Positions 1 to 8,440 of a stretch of 64,000 nt of DNA are shown piece by piece. Numbering within the stretch: position 1 is the first letter of the stretch; each line of letters opens with the position of its first letter. Position numbers and translations under genes: made by a program. The notes beneath the pieces were generated by a model, which saw only the letters and a program-made list of their open reading frames with translations, had not been told where the DNA came from and did no database searches. Location: NCBI GenBank assembly GCA_947626095.1, contig CANQQV010000010.1, positions 1 through 64,000 of the forward strand. Reading direction: 5' to 3'. Source of the DNA: an uncultured Bacilli bacterium. Lineage in GTDB: Bacteria > Bacillota_I > Bacilli_A > RF39 > UBA660.

Positions 1-1166
1 TCTGCTTTTGTTGAAACTACTACTTTGTAGTTACCTTCTTCTTTTACTGTGTAACCTTCTGCAACTAAATCATTAGTAGCATCGTAGTTAGCACCAGTTT
101 TAGTATTTTTAATAACTGCAACAACATTATTTAAATATTTTCCACCAGTTATAATACCTTTTTGATCAGCAATTAATTCACCAGTTTTTGCATCAAAGAA
201 TGCAGTATCTAAACTAATAGCAGCAGTATCTTTTGAGCCTTTGCTTTCATAAGTACCACCAGCTAAAACATATGTAGCTTTAGCATTTCTAAATAATAAT
301 GCATATCTATCAGTATAAGTAGCAACTAATGTACCACCATTAATAGTTAATGATGCAGTATCAGCAGTACCTTCAGTTTGAACTGCAGCTGCACTAGATG
401 TTAATGAGCCACCATTAATAGTAACTTTACCATCTGTTAGACTAATAACGTGTGAAAGTGTTGTTAAACCAGCATTAGCTTTTAATGTACCGCCATTAAT
501 AGTAAGAACCATACCATTGATAACATTAAAAGCATCACCAGTTGTAGTGAAAGTACCACCTTCAACAACAACTTCAGCAGCTGTTTCTCCATATGCAGGA
601 GCTGCAGCAACTGTTACAAGATTTTTAGCATTAACAGTACCATTTAAAGTAACTTTTGAACCAGGTTGAACATTAGCAACTGCATGTCCAGTTGCAGTTA
701 TTTCAGCATTAGCACCTATAGTTAATGTACCAACAACTTGAGCAACTAAACTATTTTTAGCATTAACTTTAGCTGCATTAATAACTAATTCGCCACCTTT
801 TGCAACAACAACTGCTTTATCAACTTCAACATTTTTACCATTAATAGTTAATTTAGCACCGTCATCAACAGTAACACCATATGATGAACTTCCTAAAGTT
901 AATTTAGTATTTTCATACATATTTACAGTCATATCGCCTTTTACGACTCTATTAGCTGTTCCACCAATTGACATATCAACATAGAATGTAACATTTCCAC
1001 CATTTGCTAGAGCGTCATTCATTGCATCTACAGCACTACCATAACCAACACCATTAACTGAAGCTTGGCATGTATTAGTAGCATCGCCAGGTTTTAGTGT
1101 ACAACCAGGTTGGGTATTTGCTGCACTAACAGTAACTACTGATAGTAATATTGCACATAGTGCAAA
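1..1166 (-). CDS. Beta-helix surface protein, partial and without a start codon
   Basis: The minus strand is open from 1166 to the left edge. The translation starts with a secretion-signal-like hydrophobic run (FALCAILLSVVTVSAA) and continues as a Thr/Val/Ala-rich protein with repeated short strands such as LTINGGTL and VTINGGSL, typical of right-handed beta-helix adhesins or carbohydrate-binding surface proteins of gut bacteria. An in-frame TAA (1167-1169) lies directly before the hydrophobic run and no ATG, GTG or TTG is available at the 5' end. No ribosome binding site is visible, and the lysS terminator sits about 15 bases upstream. The gene is therefore 5'-truncated, a silent cassette, or joined wrongly in assembly. 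The C-terminus is outside the window. The exact family is not certain. Confidence 0.6.
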
Positions 1167-1176
1167 TTAAAGTATT

Positions 1177-1200
1177 AAAAAAACAAAGATTACTCTTTGT
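1177..1200 (-). terminator. Intrinsic terminator of lysS
   Basis: Read on the minus strand: stem ACAAAGA (1194-1200), loop GTAA (1190-1193), stem TCTTTGT (1183-1189), then a run of T. The lysS stop codon TAA is formed by the loop. Confidence 0.75.
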
Positions 1201-2686
1201 CTTTTGATCTATCTTTCATAGTTGGGAATAATAAGACGTCTCTGATTGATTCTTGTTCTAGGAACAACATACATAATCTATCGATTCCATATCCTATTCC
1301 ACCTGCTGGTGGCATACCATATTCTAGAGCTTCAACGAAGTCCATATCGATATCATTAGCTTCTTCGTTACCTAAATCTTTTTCTTTTAATTGTTCTTCG
1401 AATCTTTCTAATTGATCAATTGGATCATTTAACTCAGTATAAGCATTAGCAAATTCTTTACCAGCAATAAATAATTCGAAACGATCAACAAATCTTGGAT
1501 CTTCAGGATTTTTCTTTGTTAAAGGACTTATTTCAACTGGATGTCCATATAAGAATGTAGGTTGAATTAAAGTTTCTTCAACATATTTTTCAAAGAATAA
1601 ATTAATAATATGTCCTACTGTATGTTCATGTTCTTGAACTTCAATATGATGTTCTTCAGCTAGTTTTAAAGCTTCTTCAACTGTCATTTCTTTTTTGAAA
1701 TCAATACCAGTTTTTTCTTTAATAGCATCAACCATACTGATTCTCTTCCAAGGACCTTCTAGATTTATATCATAACCACTAAATTGGTAGTTCATTTTAC
1801 CTATAACGTCTCTAGCAATTGTTTGATACATGTTTTCTGTTAAATCCATCATACCTTCTAAATCACTATAAGCTAAATAAGCTTCCATTAGAGTAAATTC
1901 TGGATTATGTTTTGGATCCATTCCTTCATTCCTAAATACTCGACCGATTTCATATACAGCTTCCATACCACCTACTAATAATCTTTTTAGAGGTAATTCT
2001 AGAGCAATACGTAAGTACATATCTAAATCTTGAGTATTATGATGAGTTATAAATGGACGAGCACTAGCTCCAGTTAACAATGTTGATAATATAGGAGTTT
2101 CTACTTCAGTAAAACCTTGATTATCCATAAAGTTTTGAATACATCTAATTATTTTAGGTCTTAAGAAGGCTACTCTTTTTGAATCATCATTCATTATTAA
2201 GTCAACATAACGTCTTCTATATCTTTCTTCTATATCAGTTAAACCATGGAATTTTTCTGGTAATGGTTTTAAAGCTTTAACTAAATGAGTATATTCTAGA
2301 CATTTTATTGTTAACTCACCAGTCTTGGTCTTCATTACTTTACCATGAACACCGACGATATCACCGATATCTGCACTCTTAAATAAGTTATATGCATCTT
2401 CTCCTATATCATTAATTGAGATATAAATTTGAATGGAACCGGTTTTATCTTTGATAGTAAAGAATGATGCTTTACCCATTTTTCTAATGAACATTATTCT
2501 TCCTGCTACTGTTGCTGTATCATCCATGTTTTCAAAAGCATCGTGTTCAACATCAGCATATTTTTCTTTTAGTTCACTAGCAAAAGCATCCCTTTCAAAT
2601 CTATGACCGAATGGGTCTAGACCAAGCTCTTTTAATTTTTCAGCTTTTTCTCTTCTTACTAATTCTTGTTCTGTAAATTCGCGCAT
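1190..2686 (-). CDS. lysS: Lysyl-tRNA synthetase, class II
   Basis: Charges tRNA-Lys in the cytoplasm. The 498-residue protein has an N-terminal OB-fold anticodon-binding domain (about residues 50-150) followed by the class II catalytic core. Motif 2 is visible as [20 protein letters not shown] and motif 3 as [12 protein letters not shown] near the C-terminus. Length is normal for bacterial LysS. I chose the ATG at 2686 (MREFTEQEL) because GAGGAGTG lies just upstream; the frame stays open to 2725 but those codons have no ribosome binding site. It ends in a terminator hairpin. No T-box or other leader is seen before it. Confidence 0.97.
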   Translation of the reverse strand: MREFTEQELVRREKAEKLKELGLDPFGHRFERDAFASELKEKYADVEHDAFENMDDTATVAGRIMFIRKMGKASFFTIKDKTGSIQIYISINDIGEDAYNLFKSADIGDIVGVHGKVMKTKTGELTIKCLEYTHLVKALKPLPEKFHGLTDIEERYRRRYVDLIMNDDSKRVAFLRPKIIRCIQNFMDNQGFTEVETPILSTLLTGASARPFITHHNTQDLDMYLRIALELPLKRLLVGGMEAVYEIGRVFRNEGMDPKHNPEFTLMEAYLAYSDLEGMMDLTENMYQTIARDVIGKMNYQFSGYDINLEGPWKRISMVDAIKEKTGIDFKKEMTVEEALKLAEEHHIEVQEHEHTVGHIINLFFEKYVEETLIQPTFLYGHPVEISPLTKKNPEDPRFVDRFELFIAGKEFANAYTELNDPIDQLERFEEQLKEKDLGNEEANDIDMDFVEALEYGMPPAGGIGYGIDRLCMLFLEQESIRDVLLFPTMKDRSKDKE

Positions 2687-2745
2687 AGTTTCACTCCTCT
2701 TTTTCATATTCTTTAAGTATAACATGTTTTCTTAAAAAATCAATG

Positions 2746-3711
2746 TTATACAGGCATTTCCTCGACTTCTTCAGGAATTAATTGCATCCTTAAACATTTG
2801 CAATCATCTTGACTTTTTTCTAACTCTACCATTTCACTTACTAATGAATTAAGTTCACAAACAATTGGTATATCGCCGTTAAAGAAGTCCATTAAAGTAT
2901 TAGGTATAGTATGATTAAAACCATAACTATGAATAAGTTGTTCTAATTCTTCTGGTTTTAATTGGCGAGCAAATGGCCATAAATCTAAGTAATTACCATC
3001 TTTGGCAACATATGCTGTTTTGACATAATAAATTGATTTATCACTTTTTTGCAAATTATATGAACCATTTGTAATAACGTTTACTAAACCATAATCTTTA
3101 ATGGCTGATAGTGTATAACCAAGTTCTTCACTATTAAATTCATATTTAGTAAAGTACTTAGAAGTTTTAGGCAATAAACCTTGTTTATCAGCACCATACT
3201 TACTGTATTGTTCATCAATAGCAACTACATCCATTTTTTTAGTATGAAAGCTATAGATATGTGGTTTACCATCAATTTCACGATACATCTGCTGATATCT
3301 AATATCACACAAAGTGTCATTTTCAGGATTATATTGAACATAATATACAAAGCCATCGTATCCGTCTGTATCTTCGCAAGTTAGTTTTTTAGCACCAATC
3401 ATATGCTCTTTCTTATCCTTATCGACCATATATATTAAGCCTTCATCGCTATGAAAGAAGGAATCATCACCGATTCTAATCATACCAATTGACTTATCTT
3501 CTTTTAATTGAAATGGGGTTATTGAATAATTACTGTATTCCTTTTTAATATATATACAATTATAGTTATCACAAACAATAAAACCGATATCTTTATCATC
3601 TAGGACAGCATAAACTATTAGTTCCTTATCACCAAAATATTCATAGACATGATTCATAATATTGGGGATTAATTCTACTACTTCATCACTACATCTAATT
3701 ATCTTCGCCAT
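2746..3711 (-). CDS. Conserved hypothetical protein, paralogue of the upstream gene
   Basis: A 321-residue soluble protein that I do not recognise. It has no signal peptide or membrane segment. It aligns along its length with the upstream gene (3695-4672): both have YVQYNP followed by YQQ, an IY-FHT motif, a K-D-G segment (IKDYGL/MKDFGV), and a C-terminal block WPFARQLKPEELEQLIHSYG matching LFPFCSQYKIEEINEYLKSQ, ending in LMDF/YHNG. The start at 3711 is preceded by GGAGAAG and overlaps the upstream gene by 17 bases, which suggests translational coupling; an ATG at 3729 is in frame but lacks a ribosome binding site. Function unknown. Confidence 0.75.
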   Translation of the reverse strand: MAKIIRCSDEVVELIPNIMNHVYEYFGDKELIVYAVLDDKDIGFIVCDNYNCIYIKKEYSNYSITPFQLKEDKSIGMIRIGDDSFFHSDEGLIYMVDKDKKEHMIGAKKLTCEDTDGYDGFVYYVQYNPENDTLCDIRYQQMYREIDGKPHIYSFHTKKMDVVAIDEQYSKYGADKQGLLPKTSKYFTKYEFNSEELGYTLSAIKDYGLVNVITNGSYNLQKSDKSIYYVKTAYVAKDGNYLDLWPFARQLKPEELEQLIHSYGFNHTIPNTLMDFFNGDIPIVCELNSLVSEMVELEKSQDDCKCLRMQLIPEEVEEMPV

Positions 3712-4672
3712 CGTGTAATTCTTCTCCATCCATTGTAAATTTTAAAATAACAGGACTGCCATCAGTGTAGTCTTTCGTTTCTTCAATATCTTTCATAAAA
3801 TCTGCTAGTTCTTGATATTGTTTTACTTCAGGTACTTCCCCATTATGATAGTCCATTAATAGTTTAGGGATTGATGTATTAAAGCCTTGTGATTTTAAGT
3901 ATTCATTTATTTCTTCGATTTTGTATTGACTACAGAAAGGGAAAAGAGATATCGCGTGGTAATTTGGCGTTACAAATATTTCTCTATAATATCTAGTAAT
4001 ATCATAACTACCTTGCATACTTACCACATCTTGACCAATAGTTGCACCGACGCCAAAATCTTTCATCGTTGCTAATGTATAATAGGTTGGTTCATCGCGA
4101 TAATCAAATGTTCTTTTAATATATGTTTTAGAGCAAAATGGTAATTTAATTCCTTTATCTCTTAGTAGAACATGTTTTTCTATTTTAATTTGAAATGGGA
4201 CGCGAGTGTGAAATTCATATATATGTTTACTATTATCATTAATGTTTTGTTGATACATAATTATTGTACGCATATCTTTTTGGGGATTATATTGAACATA
4301 ACTAATTAAGCCGTTATATCCTTCATCATCTGGGCCATTAGGTCTTGCAAAGAAATCTAAGCATTCGGTTAATCCATCTTCACGTCTTTGAAATACTCTG
4401 CGATTACCTTGAGGATGCATTTCATAATCATCAAAAGCGACATCAGCTACTTGGTAATTATCATAAATAGTAAACATTTGGTAGCCGACAACGTTTCCAT
4501 CTAGTTCAAAAATAGTAAATAAGTTATCAACACGATGAAGAATCTTTTCTTCACCATTAATATTTATCTTGTAATAAACACCATTAACACTTTGAAATAA
4601 TTCGTAACATGCTTGAAAGATAGGTTGATATTTTTTGACATCTTCAGATGTTAATTCACCAATTGTTATCAT
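3695..4672 (-). CDS. Conserved hypothetical protein, first of a paralogous pair
   Basis: A 325-residue soluble protein, rich in aromatic residues, with the same layout as its downstream neighbour. The N-terminal third (MITIGELTSEDVKKYQPIF) is predicted as mixed alpha/beta, the middle holds the shared YVQYNPQKD and YEFHTRVPF motifs, and the C-terminal third holds the shared LFPF and LLMDYHNG blocks. It has its own promoter (4696-4724) and GGTGAG before the ATG. The two genes form a small operon made by tandem duplication. The N-terminal part loosely recalls an acetyltransferase-like fold, but no acetyl-CoA motif is visible, so I assign no function. Confidence 0.75.
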   Translation of the reverse strand: MITIGELTSEDVKKYQPIFQACYELFQSVNGVYYKININGEEKILHRVDNLFTIFELDGNVVGYQMFTIYDNYQVADVAFDDYEMHPQGNRRVFQRREDGLTECLDFFARPNGPDDEGYNGLISYVQYNPQKDMRTIIMYQQNINDNSKHIYEFHTRVPFQIKIEKHVLLRDKGIKLPFCSKTYIKRTFDYRDEPTYYTLATMKDFGVGATIGQDVVSMQGSYDITRYYREIFVTPNYHAISLFPFCSQYKIEEINEYLKSQGFNTSIPKLLMDYHNGEVPEVKQYQELADFMKDIEETKDYTDGSPVILKFTMDGEELHDGEDN

Positions 4673-4695
4673 ATTCTCACCAACTTTTAGCGTTT

Positions 4696-4724
4696 ATTAT
4701 AACTTTTTTGGAATAATAAGACAA
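4696..4724 (-). promoter_or_regulatory. Sigma-A promoter of the 4672-2746 gene pair
   Basis: On the minus strand: -35 TTGTCT (4719-4724), 17-nt spacer, -10 TATAAT (4696-4701), about 25 bases before the start codon at 4672. Confidence 0.7.
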
Positions 4725-4730
4725 GAAAAA

Positions 4731-4757
4731 AAGACAAACTTATTAATTATTTGTCTT
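4731..4757 (-). terminator. Intrinsic terminator after the 4762-5088 gene
   Basis: On the minus strand: stem AAGACAAA / TTTGTCTT (4750-4757 and 4731-4738) followed by a T run. Confidence 0.75.
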
Positions 4758-4761
4758 AAAT

Positions 4762-5088
4762 TTAAATTTCTAAATCTTTTAAAATATTTTCGGCCATGTC
4801 ATTGGCATAATTAATGGCTTGTTCTAAATTTTCTTCTTGCGCCAATTCATTTTTACTATATATGGTAATTGATTTATATAACTCTGTAAGATTATCATCA
4901 ATACTTTCGTTTATATCACGATAAAAATCACGAACTTCCATCCATTTGTAATATAATGATTTATTATGATTTTCTAAAATTTTACCTATTTCACCTAAAA
5001 TGGTATCAATTGAATTATCTTCATTAATTTTTTGGCTTTCTACTAGTGGTTCAAGACTATTTAACAATAATTCGGCAGATGACTTCAT
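4762..5088 (-). CDS. Small helical protein, second copy of type A
   Basis: 108 residues, almost wholly predicted helix, acidic, no signal peptide. It is homologous to the protein at 5515-5871: both have a leading LLL segment, a central aromatic block (YYKWMEVRDFYRDI / RRGWEVVSKFFGNI) and the C-terminal block ANDMAENILKDLEI / SNQVAEQILKELGL. It follows a type B gene by 11 bases, repeating the order of the upstream pair. Size and helical content recall WXG100-like proteins or the small helical partners of LXG toxins, but there is no clear WXG motif, so the link to type VII secretion is inference. Confidence 0.7.
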   Translation of the reverse strand: MKSSAELLLNSLEPLVESQKINEDNSIDTILGEIGKILENHNKSLYYKWMEVRDFYRDINESIDDNLTELYKSITIYSKNELAQEENLEQAINYANDMAENILKDLEI

Positions 5089-5099
5089 AATTTATACCT

Positions 5100-5414
5100 C
5101 TAATCTATACTATCATTAATTTTAGCATTAAAATTATTTAAATAATTTTTTGTTTCAGCTAATAATGAGTTATTACCTTCAATTAATTTTGTATAATATT
5201 TATTTAATGAAGAACATATTTCTTTTAAACTTTCTTGCTTATTTAAACTATAGTTACTGGATTTAAAAAAAGAATTAACAATTTCTTGATTTTGAAATAA
5301 ATTAATAAATTTATTTAGGTTTTCGTATTGTTGAACAGATTTTAGTTGAAAGTTAGCTAATAATTCGGTTAGTCTTTCTTTTTCTTCTAGTGTTAGATTA
5401 TCGATATTTTCCAT
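5100..5414 (-). CDS. Small helical protein, second copy of type B
   Basis: 104 residues, mostly helix (MENIDNLTLEEKERL start). It is homologous to the protein at 5911-6372: QEIVNSFFKSS here matches EAIVQSFYSSG there, followed in both by a K-Q-L-K block and a second helix. I chose the ATG at 5414 because AAGGTGAAAGT precedes it; the frame is open to 5474 but that stretch runs into a terminator hairpin. It lacks the Gly/Ser-rich C-terminal tail of the other copy. Function unknown; likely a partner of the type A protein encoded next. Confidence 0.65.
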   Translation of the reverse strand: MENIDNLTLEEKERLTELLANFQLKSVQQYENLNKFINLFQNQEIVNSFFKSSNYSLNKQESLKEICSSLNKYYTKLIEGNNSLLAETKNYLNNFNAKINDSID

Positions 5415-5470
5415 ACTTTCACCTTCTATAATAAGAATACAACAATACTGTTTAAAAAGTCCATAAAAAA

Positions 5471-5505
5471 ACACATATTAGACATTTAACTAATATGAGT
5501 TTTTT
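5471..5505. terminator. Terminator between the two A/B gene pairs
   Basis: Stem CATATTAG (5474-5481) and CTAATATG (5490-5497), with T runs on both strands, so it can act in both directions. It ends the upstream pair, just after the stop at 5515. Confidence 0.7.
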
Positions 5506-5514
5506 TATTTATTA

Positions 5515-5871
5515 TTAAATATTATCTTCATATAAACCAAGTTCTTTTAAGATTTGTTCAGCAACTTGATTAGATTCTTCTACTGCTTGTTGTGCAGCTA
5601 GTTCAGCAGCACGAGTTTCTTCAATAAATCTATTTAAATCTGTTGATAATTCAAATGATAACGAATGGACTCCTTGTTGAATGTTTCCGAAAAATTTACT
5701 AACAACTTCCCAACCACGTCTTAAAGACTCATTTACATCTGTAAACAATTCACTTATAACTCTGGCTGCTTCTGAAGCATCACCTAAAGTTCCTACTTCA
5801 TAATCAGAATCTGAATCACGATCTAATAATAAATCAACTGCAGCTTTTAGTTGTTCAATTGATGAATCCAT
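5515..5871 (-). CDS. Small helical protein, first copy of type A
   Basis: 118 residues, helical, acidic, with an Ala/Glu-rich final helix (AAELAAQQAVEESNQVAEQI). It is homologous to the protein at 4762-5088. A central Trp (RRGWEVVSKFFG) stands where the sister protein has YYKWMEVRDF. Ribosome binding site AAGGAGGG is ideal. It lies 39 bases after the type B gene at 5911. I do not recognise the family; it may form a helical complex with the type B protein, by analogy with other co-encoded small helical pairs. Confidence 0.7.
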   Translation of the reverse strand: MDSSIEQLKAAVDLLLDRDSDSDYEVGTLGDASEAARVISELFTDVNESLRRGWEVVSKFFGNIQQGVHSLSFELSTDLNRFIEETRAAELAAQQAVEESNQVAEQILKELGLYEDNI

Positions 5872-5910
5872 ATTTTCCCTCCTTTTATTGTTTTATTTTT
5901 ATTATAAATT

Positions 5911-6372
5911 TTATTTTGTAGGATTAGACTCATTACTTGCTGGCTCAAAGCCCATTCCTGTAGTATTTGAGCCTGTACTTTCTCCACCAGTAGCAAAGCC
6001 CATTCCTGTAGTATTATCACCATAAGTATTCCAACTTGTTGTATTATTTCCTGATTCAACAGCTGTTCCTTCACTAAGTCTAGTAGTACTACTATCAATG
6101 AATTTTTTTGTTTGACTAATTAAACAATAATCAGCATTACTAATTAAATCCCAATATTTTTTTACTGCTTCAGTAATGTTCTTTAGTTGATTTTGCTTTT
6201 CCTGGCCAAATTTACCAGAAGAATAAAAACTTTGAACAATAGCTTCATTGTTAAAAGAATTAATTACTGTTGTAGTATTGTTATAGTATCCTTCAATAGC
6301 TCTGCTTATTATGTTTAGTTGTCTAGTCATGACTTCTAAATCTTCGTCATTTAATATTTTGCCTGCCGCCAT
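5911..6372 (-). CDS. Small helical protein, first copy of type B, with Gly/Ser/Thr tail
   Basis: 153 residues: about 105 residues of predicted helix, then a disordered tail holding two copies of NTTGMGF. The helical part matches the protein at 5100-5414. The ATG at 6372 follows GGAAGGTGAATAAA and is preferred over an in-frame GTG at 6381. It is the first gene of the B-A-B-A array. The tail is made of a 48-base tandem duplication in the DNA. Function unknown. Confidence 0.7.
   Translation of the reverse strand: MAAGKILNDEDLEVMTRQLNIISRAIEGYYNNTTTVINSFNNEAIVQSFYSSGKFGQEKQNQLKNITEAVKKYWDLISNADYCLISQTKKFIDSSTTRLSEGTAVESGNNTTSWNTYGDNTTGMGFATGGESTGSNTTGMGFEPASNESNPTK
5946..6015. repeat. Direct repeat, 22 bp, within the 5911-6372 gene
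   Basis: The same 22 bases occur at 5946-5967 and 5994-6015, 48 bases apart, so the duplication keeps frame. They encode the repeated NTTGMGF element of the protein tail. Confidence 0.85.
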
Positions 6373-6411
6373 TTTATTCACCTTCCTATTATAAAGAATA
6401 TAACATAATCA

Positions 6412-6440
6412 AAAAAAAATCTACTATAAATGTAGATTTT
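6412..6440 (-). terminator. Intrinsic terminator of typA
   Basis: On the minus strand: AATCTAC / GTAGATT stem (6432-6438 and 6418-6424), 7-nt loop, then a long T run. Confidence 0.75.
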
Positions 6441-6456
6441 TTTGATTTTACTTTTT

Positions 6457-8268
6457 TTATTTTCTGTTTAATCTAAATCTTTCGTCTGGATCTAAGACTT
6501 TTTTTCTTAATCTAATAGCACTTGGTGTTACTTCGACATATTCATCATCTGCAATGAATTCTAAAGCTTCTTCTAAAGTAAATGTTTTAGGTCTGATTAG
6601 GGCAATAGCTTCATCACTACCAGAAGCTCTAGTATTAGTAAGTTGTTTATTTTTACATGGATTAACGTTTAAGTCGTTATCACGGTTATTAATACCAACA
6701 ATCATACCTACATATACTTCTTCAGCAGGACCAACGATTAATGTTCCGCGATCTTGTAAGTTAAATAAAGAGAAACCTAATGTCTTACCATTTTCCATTG
6801 AAACTAGAACACCATTTTTGCGGCCATTTATTTCGCCAACATAAGGTTTATATTCATCAAAACTACGAATCATAACACCTTCACCTTTAGTATTAGTAAT
6901 GAAAGCACTACGATAACCGATTAAACCACGAGTTGGAGCACTAAATTCTAGATGAACATAATCATTTTCATCGTTATTAACAACTTCTAATGTTGCTTTT
7001 CTTTCTTGTAAATCATTAATAATTGTACCTGAGTATTCTGATGGACAATTAACAATAACTTTTTCAAATGGTTCACATTTACGGCCATCGATTTCTTTAT
7101 ATAGTACTTCTGGTTTTGAAACACTTAGTTCATAACCTTCACGACGCATGTTTTCAAGTAAGATAGATAAGTGTAATTCACCACGACCTGATACTTTATA
7201 ACCATCAGAATCTGGTAATTCTTCTACTTCAAGACCAACGTTAGTTTCTAATTCTTTTTCTAATCTTTCTTTGATATGACGATTAGTTAGGAATTTACTA
7301 GCTTTATCTTTACCAGCGAATGGACTTGAGTTAACTAAGAAATCCATACTTAGAGTTGGTTTTTCAATAATAATTGGTTCCATTGGATCAATATGGTCTT
7401 TATCACAAACAGTATCACCAATAGAAATATCTGGACAACCAGCAAAGGTTACGATATCACCGTAGAAAGCTTCATCTTTTTCAACTCTTTTAATTCCCTC
7501 TTCAACAAATAGTTTTGATATTCTAAATGAAGAGATAGAACCATCGTTACGAGCTAAAGCAACAGTCTGTCCATTTTTTATTTTACCTCTTGTTACACGG
7601 CCAATTCCTAGACGACCAATGAATGAATCATAATCTAGAGAACTTACTTGTAATTGTAATGGATCATTTTCGTTTCCTTCATATGGTTTGCATTGTTTTA
7701 AAACTGTATCTAGTAATGGAGAGATATCAGTTCCTTGTTCATCTAAAGACAACTGGGCGATACCTTCTCTAGCTGTACCATAGACAATTGGGAAATCTAA
7801 TTGTTCATCAGTAGCATTTAATTCCATAAATAGATCAAATGTCATATCAACTACAGCTTGTGGACGAGCATCTTTTTTATCTATTTTATTAATAAAGAGA
7901 ATTGGTCTTAAGTTTTGTTCTAAGGCTTTCTTTAAAACGAATCTTGTTTGAGGCATTGGGCCTTCAGCTGCATCAACTAGTAAAATAACTGTATCCACTG
8001 TTTTCATAATACGTTCTACTTCTGATGAGAAATCAGCATGTCCTGGTGTATCGACAATATTAATTTTATAATCTTTATATCTAATAGCACAGTTTTTAGA
8101 ATAGATAGTAATACCTCTTTCTCTTTCAATATCATTACTATCCATTACACAGTCAACTACTTCTTCATTTTCTCTAAAAACACCATTTTGGTTAAGTAAA
8201 GCATCAACTAGTGTACTTTTACCAGCATCAACGTGTGCCACTACCGCTATATTAATTATTTTATCCAT
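6457..8268 (-). CDS. typA: Ribosome-associated GTPase TypA/BipA
   Basis: 603 residues, the family's usual length. Translational GTPase related to EF-G that acts in ribosome assembly and stress adaptation. G1 is [10 protein letters not shown] at residues 9-18, G2 includes RERGITI, G3 is DTPGHADF, G4 is NKID. After the G domain come the beta-barrel domain, the EF-G-like domains ([18 protein letters not shown]) and the BipA-specific C-terminal domain ([19 protein letters not shown]). Start at 8268 (MDKIINIAV) is preceded by GGGGAAG; the open frame to 8313 is not used. It has its own promoter and terminator. Confidence 0.96.
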   Translation of the reverse strand: MDKIINIAVVAHVDAGKSTLVDALLNQNGVFRENEEVVDCVMDSNDIERERGITIYSKNCAIRYKDYKINIVDTPGHADFSSEVERIMKTVDTVILLVDAAEGPMPQTRFVLKKALEQNLRPILFINKIDKKDARPQAVVDMTFDLFMELNATDEQLDFPIVYGTAREGIAQLSLDEQGTDISPLLDTVLKQCKPYEGNENDPLQLQVSSLDYDSFIGRLGIGRVTRGKIKNGQTVALARNDGSISSFRISKLFVEEGIKRVEKDEAFYGDIVTFAGCPDISIGDTVCDKDHIDPMEPIIIEKPTLSMDFLVNSSPFAGKDKASKFLTNRHIKERLEKELETNVGLEVEELPDSDGYKVSGRGELHLSILLENMRREGYELSVSKPEVLYKEIDGRKCEPFEKVIVNCPSEYSGTIINDLQERKATLEVVNNDENDYVHLEFSAPTRGLIGYRSAFITNTKGEGVMIRSFDEYKPYVGEINGRKNGVLVSMENGKTLGFSLFNLQDRGTLIVGPAEEVYVGMIVGINNRDNDLNVNPCKNKQLTNTRASGSDEAIALIRPKTFTLEEALEFIADDEYVEVTPSAIRLRKKVLDPDERFRLNRK

Positions 8269-8303
8269 ATAACTTCCCCACTTCTTTTTAAAATCCAAGC
8301 TAC

Positions 8304-8332
8304 ACAATACCACATTTTAACTTAAAAGACAA
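8304..8332 (-). promoter_or_regulatory. Promoter of typA
   Basis: On the minus strand: -35 TTGTCT (8327-8332), 17-nt spacer ending in TGTGG, -10 TATTGT (8304-8309). Confidence 0.6.
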
Positions 8333-8412
8333 GTTTATTTATGGATTATTGGGATTATTTAACACTTAATTTCCTTTTATGATTTATTTTAAAAGATATT
8401 TATTTGTTTTCA

Positions 8413-8440
8413 TAAAAAGAAGAGCCTTTTAAACTCTTCT
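8413..8440 (-). terminator. Intrinsic terminator of pheST
   Basis: On the minus strand: AGAAGAG / CTCTTCT stem (8434-8440 and 8418-8424), then TTTTT. The stem begins at the last base of the pheT stop codon. Confidence 0.75.

Noticed and set aside
1167-1220. Frame reading [12 protein letters not shown] then stop then FALCAILL, as if a signal peptide with a recoded TAA
   Set aside because: The hydrophobic codons before the TAA come from the T run of the lysS terminator and there is no start codon; recoding of TAA is not supported by any other gene here.
5847-6098. Open frame overlapping the 5911 gene in another frame
   Set aside because: It lies antiphase over the repeated tail region and has low-complexity composition; the overlapping gene has a proper start and a paralogue.
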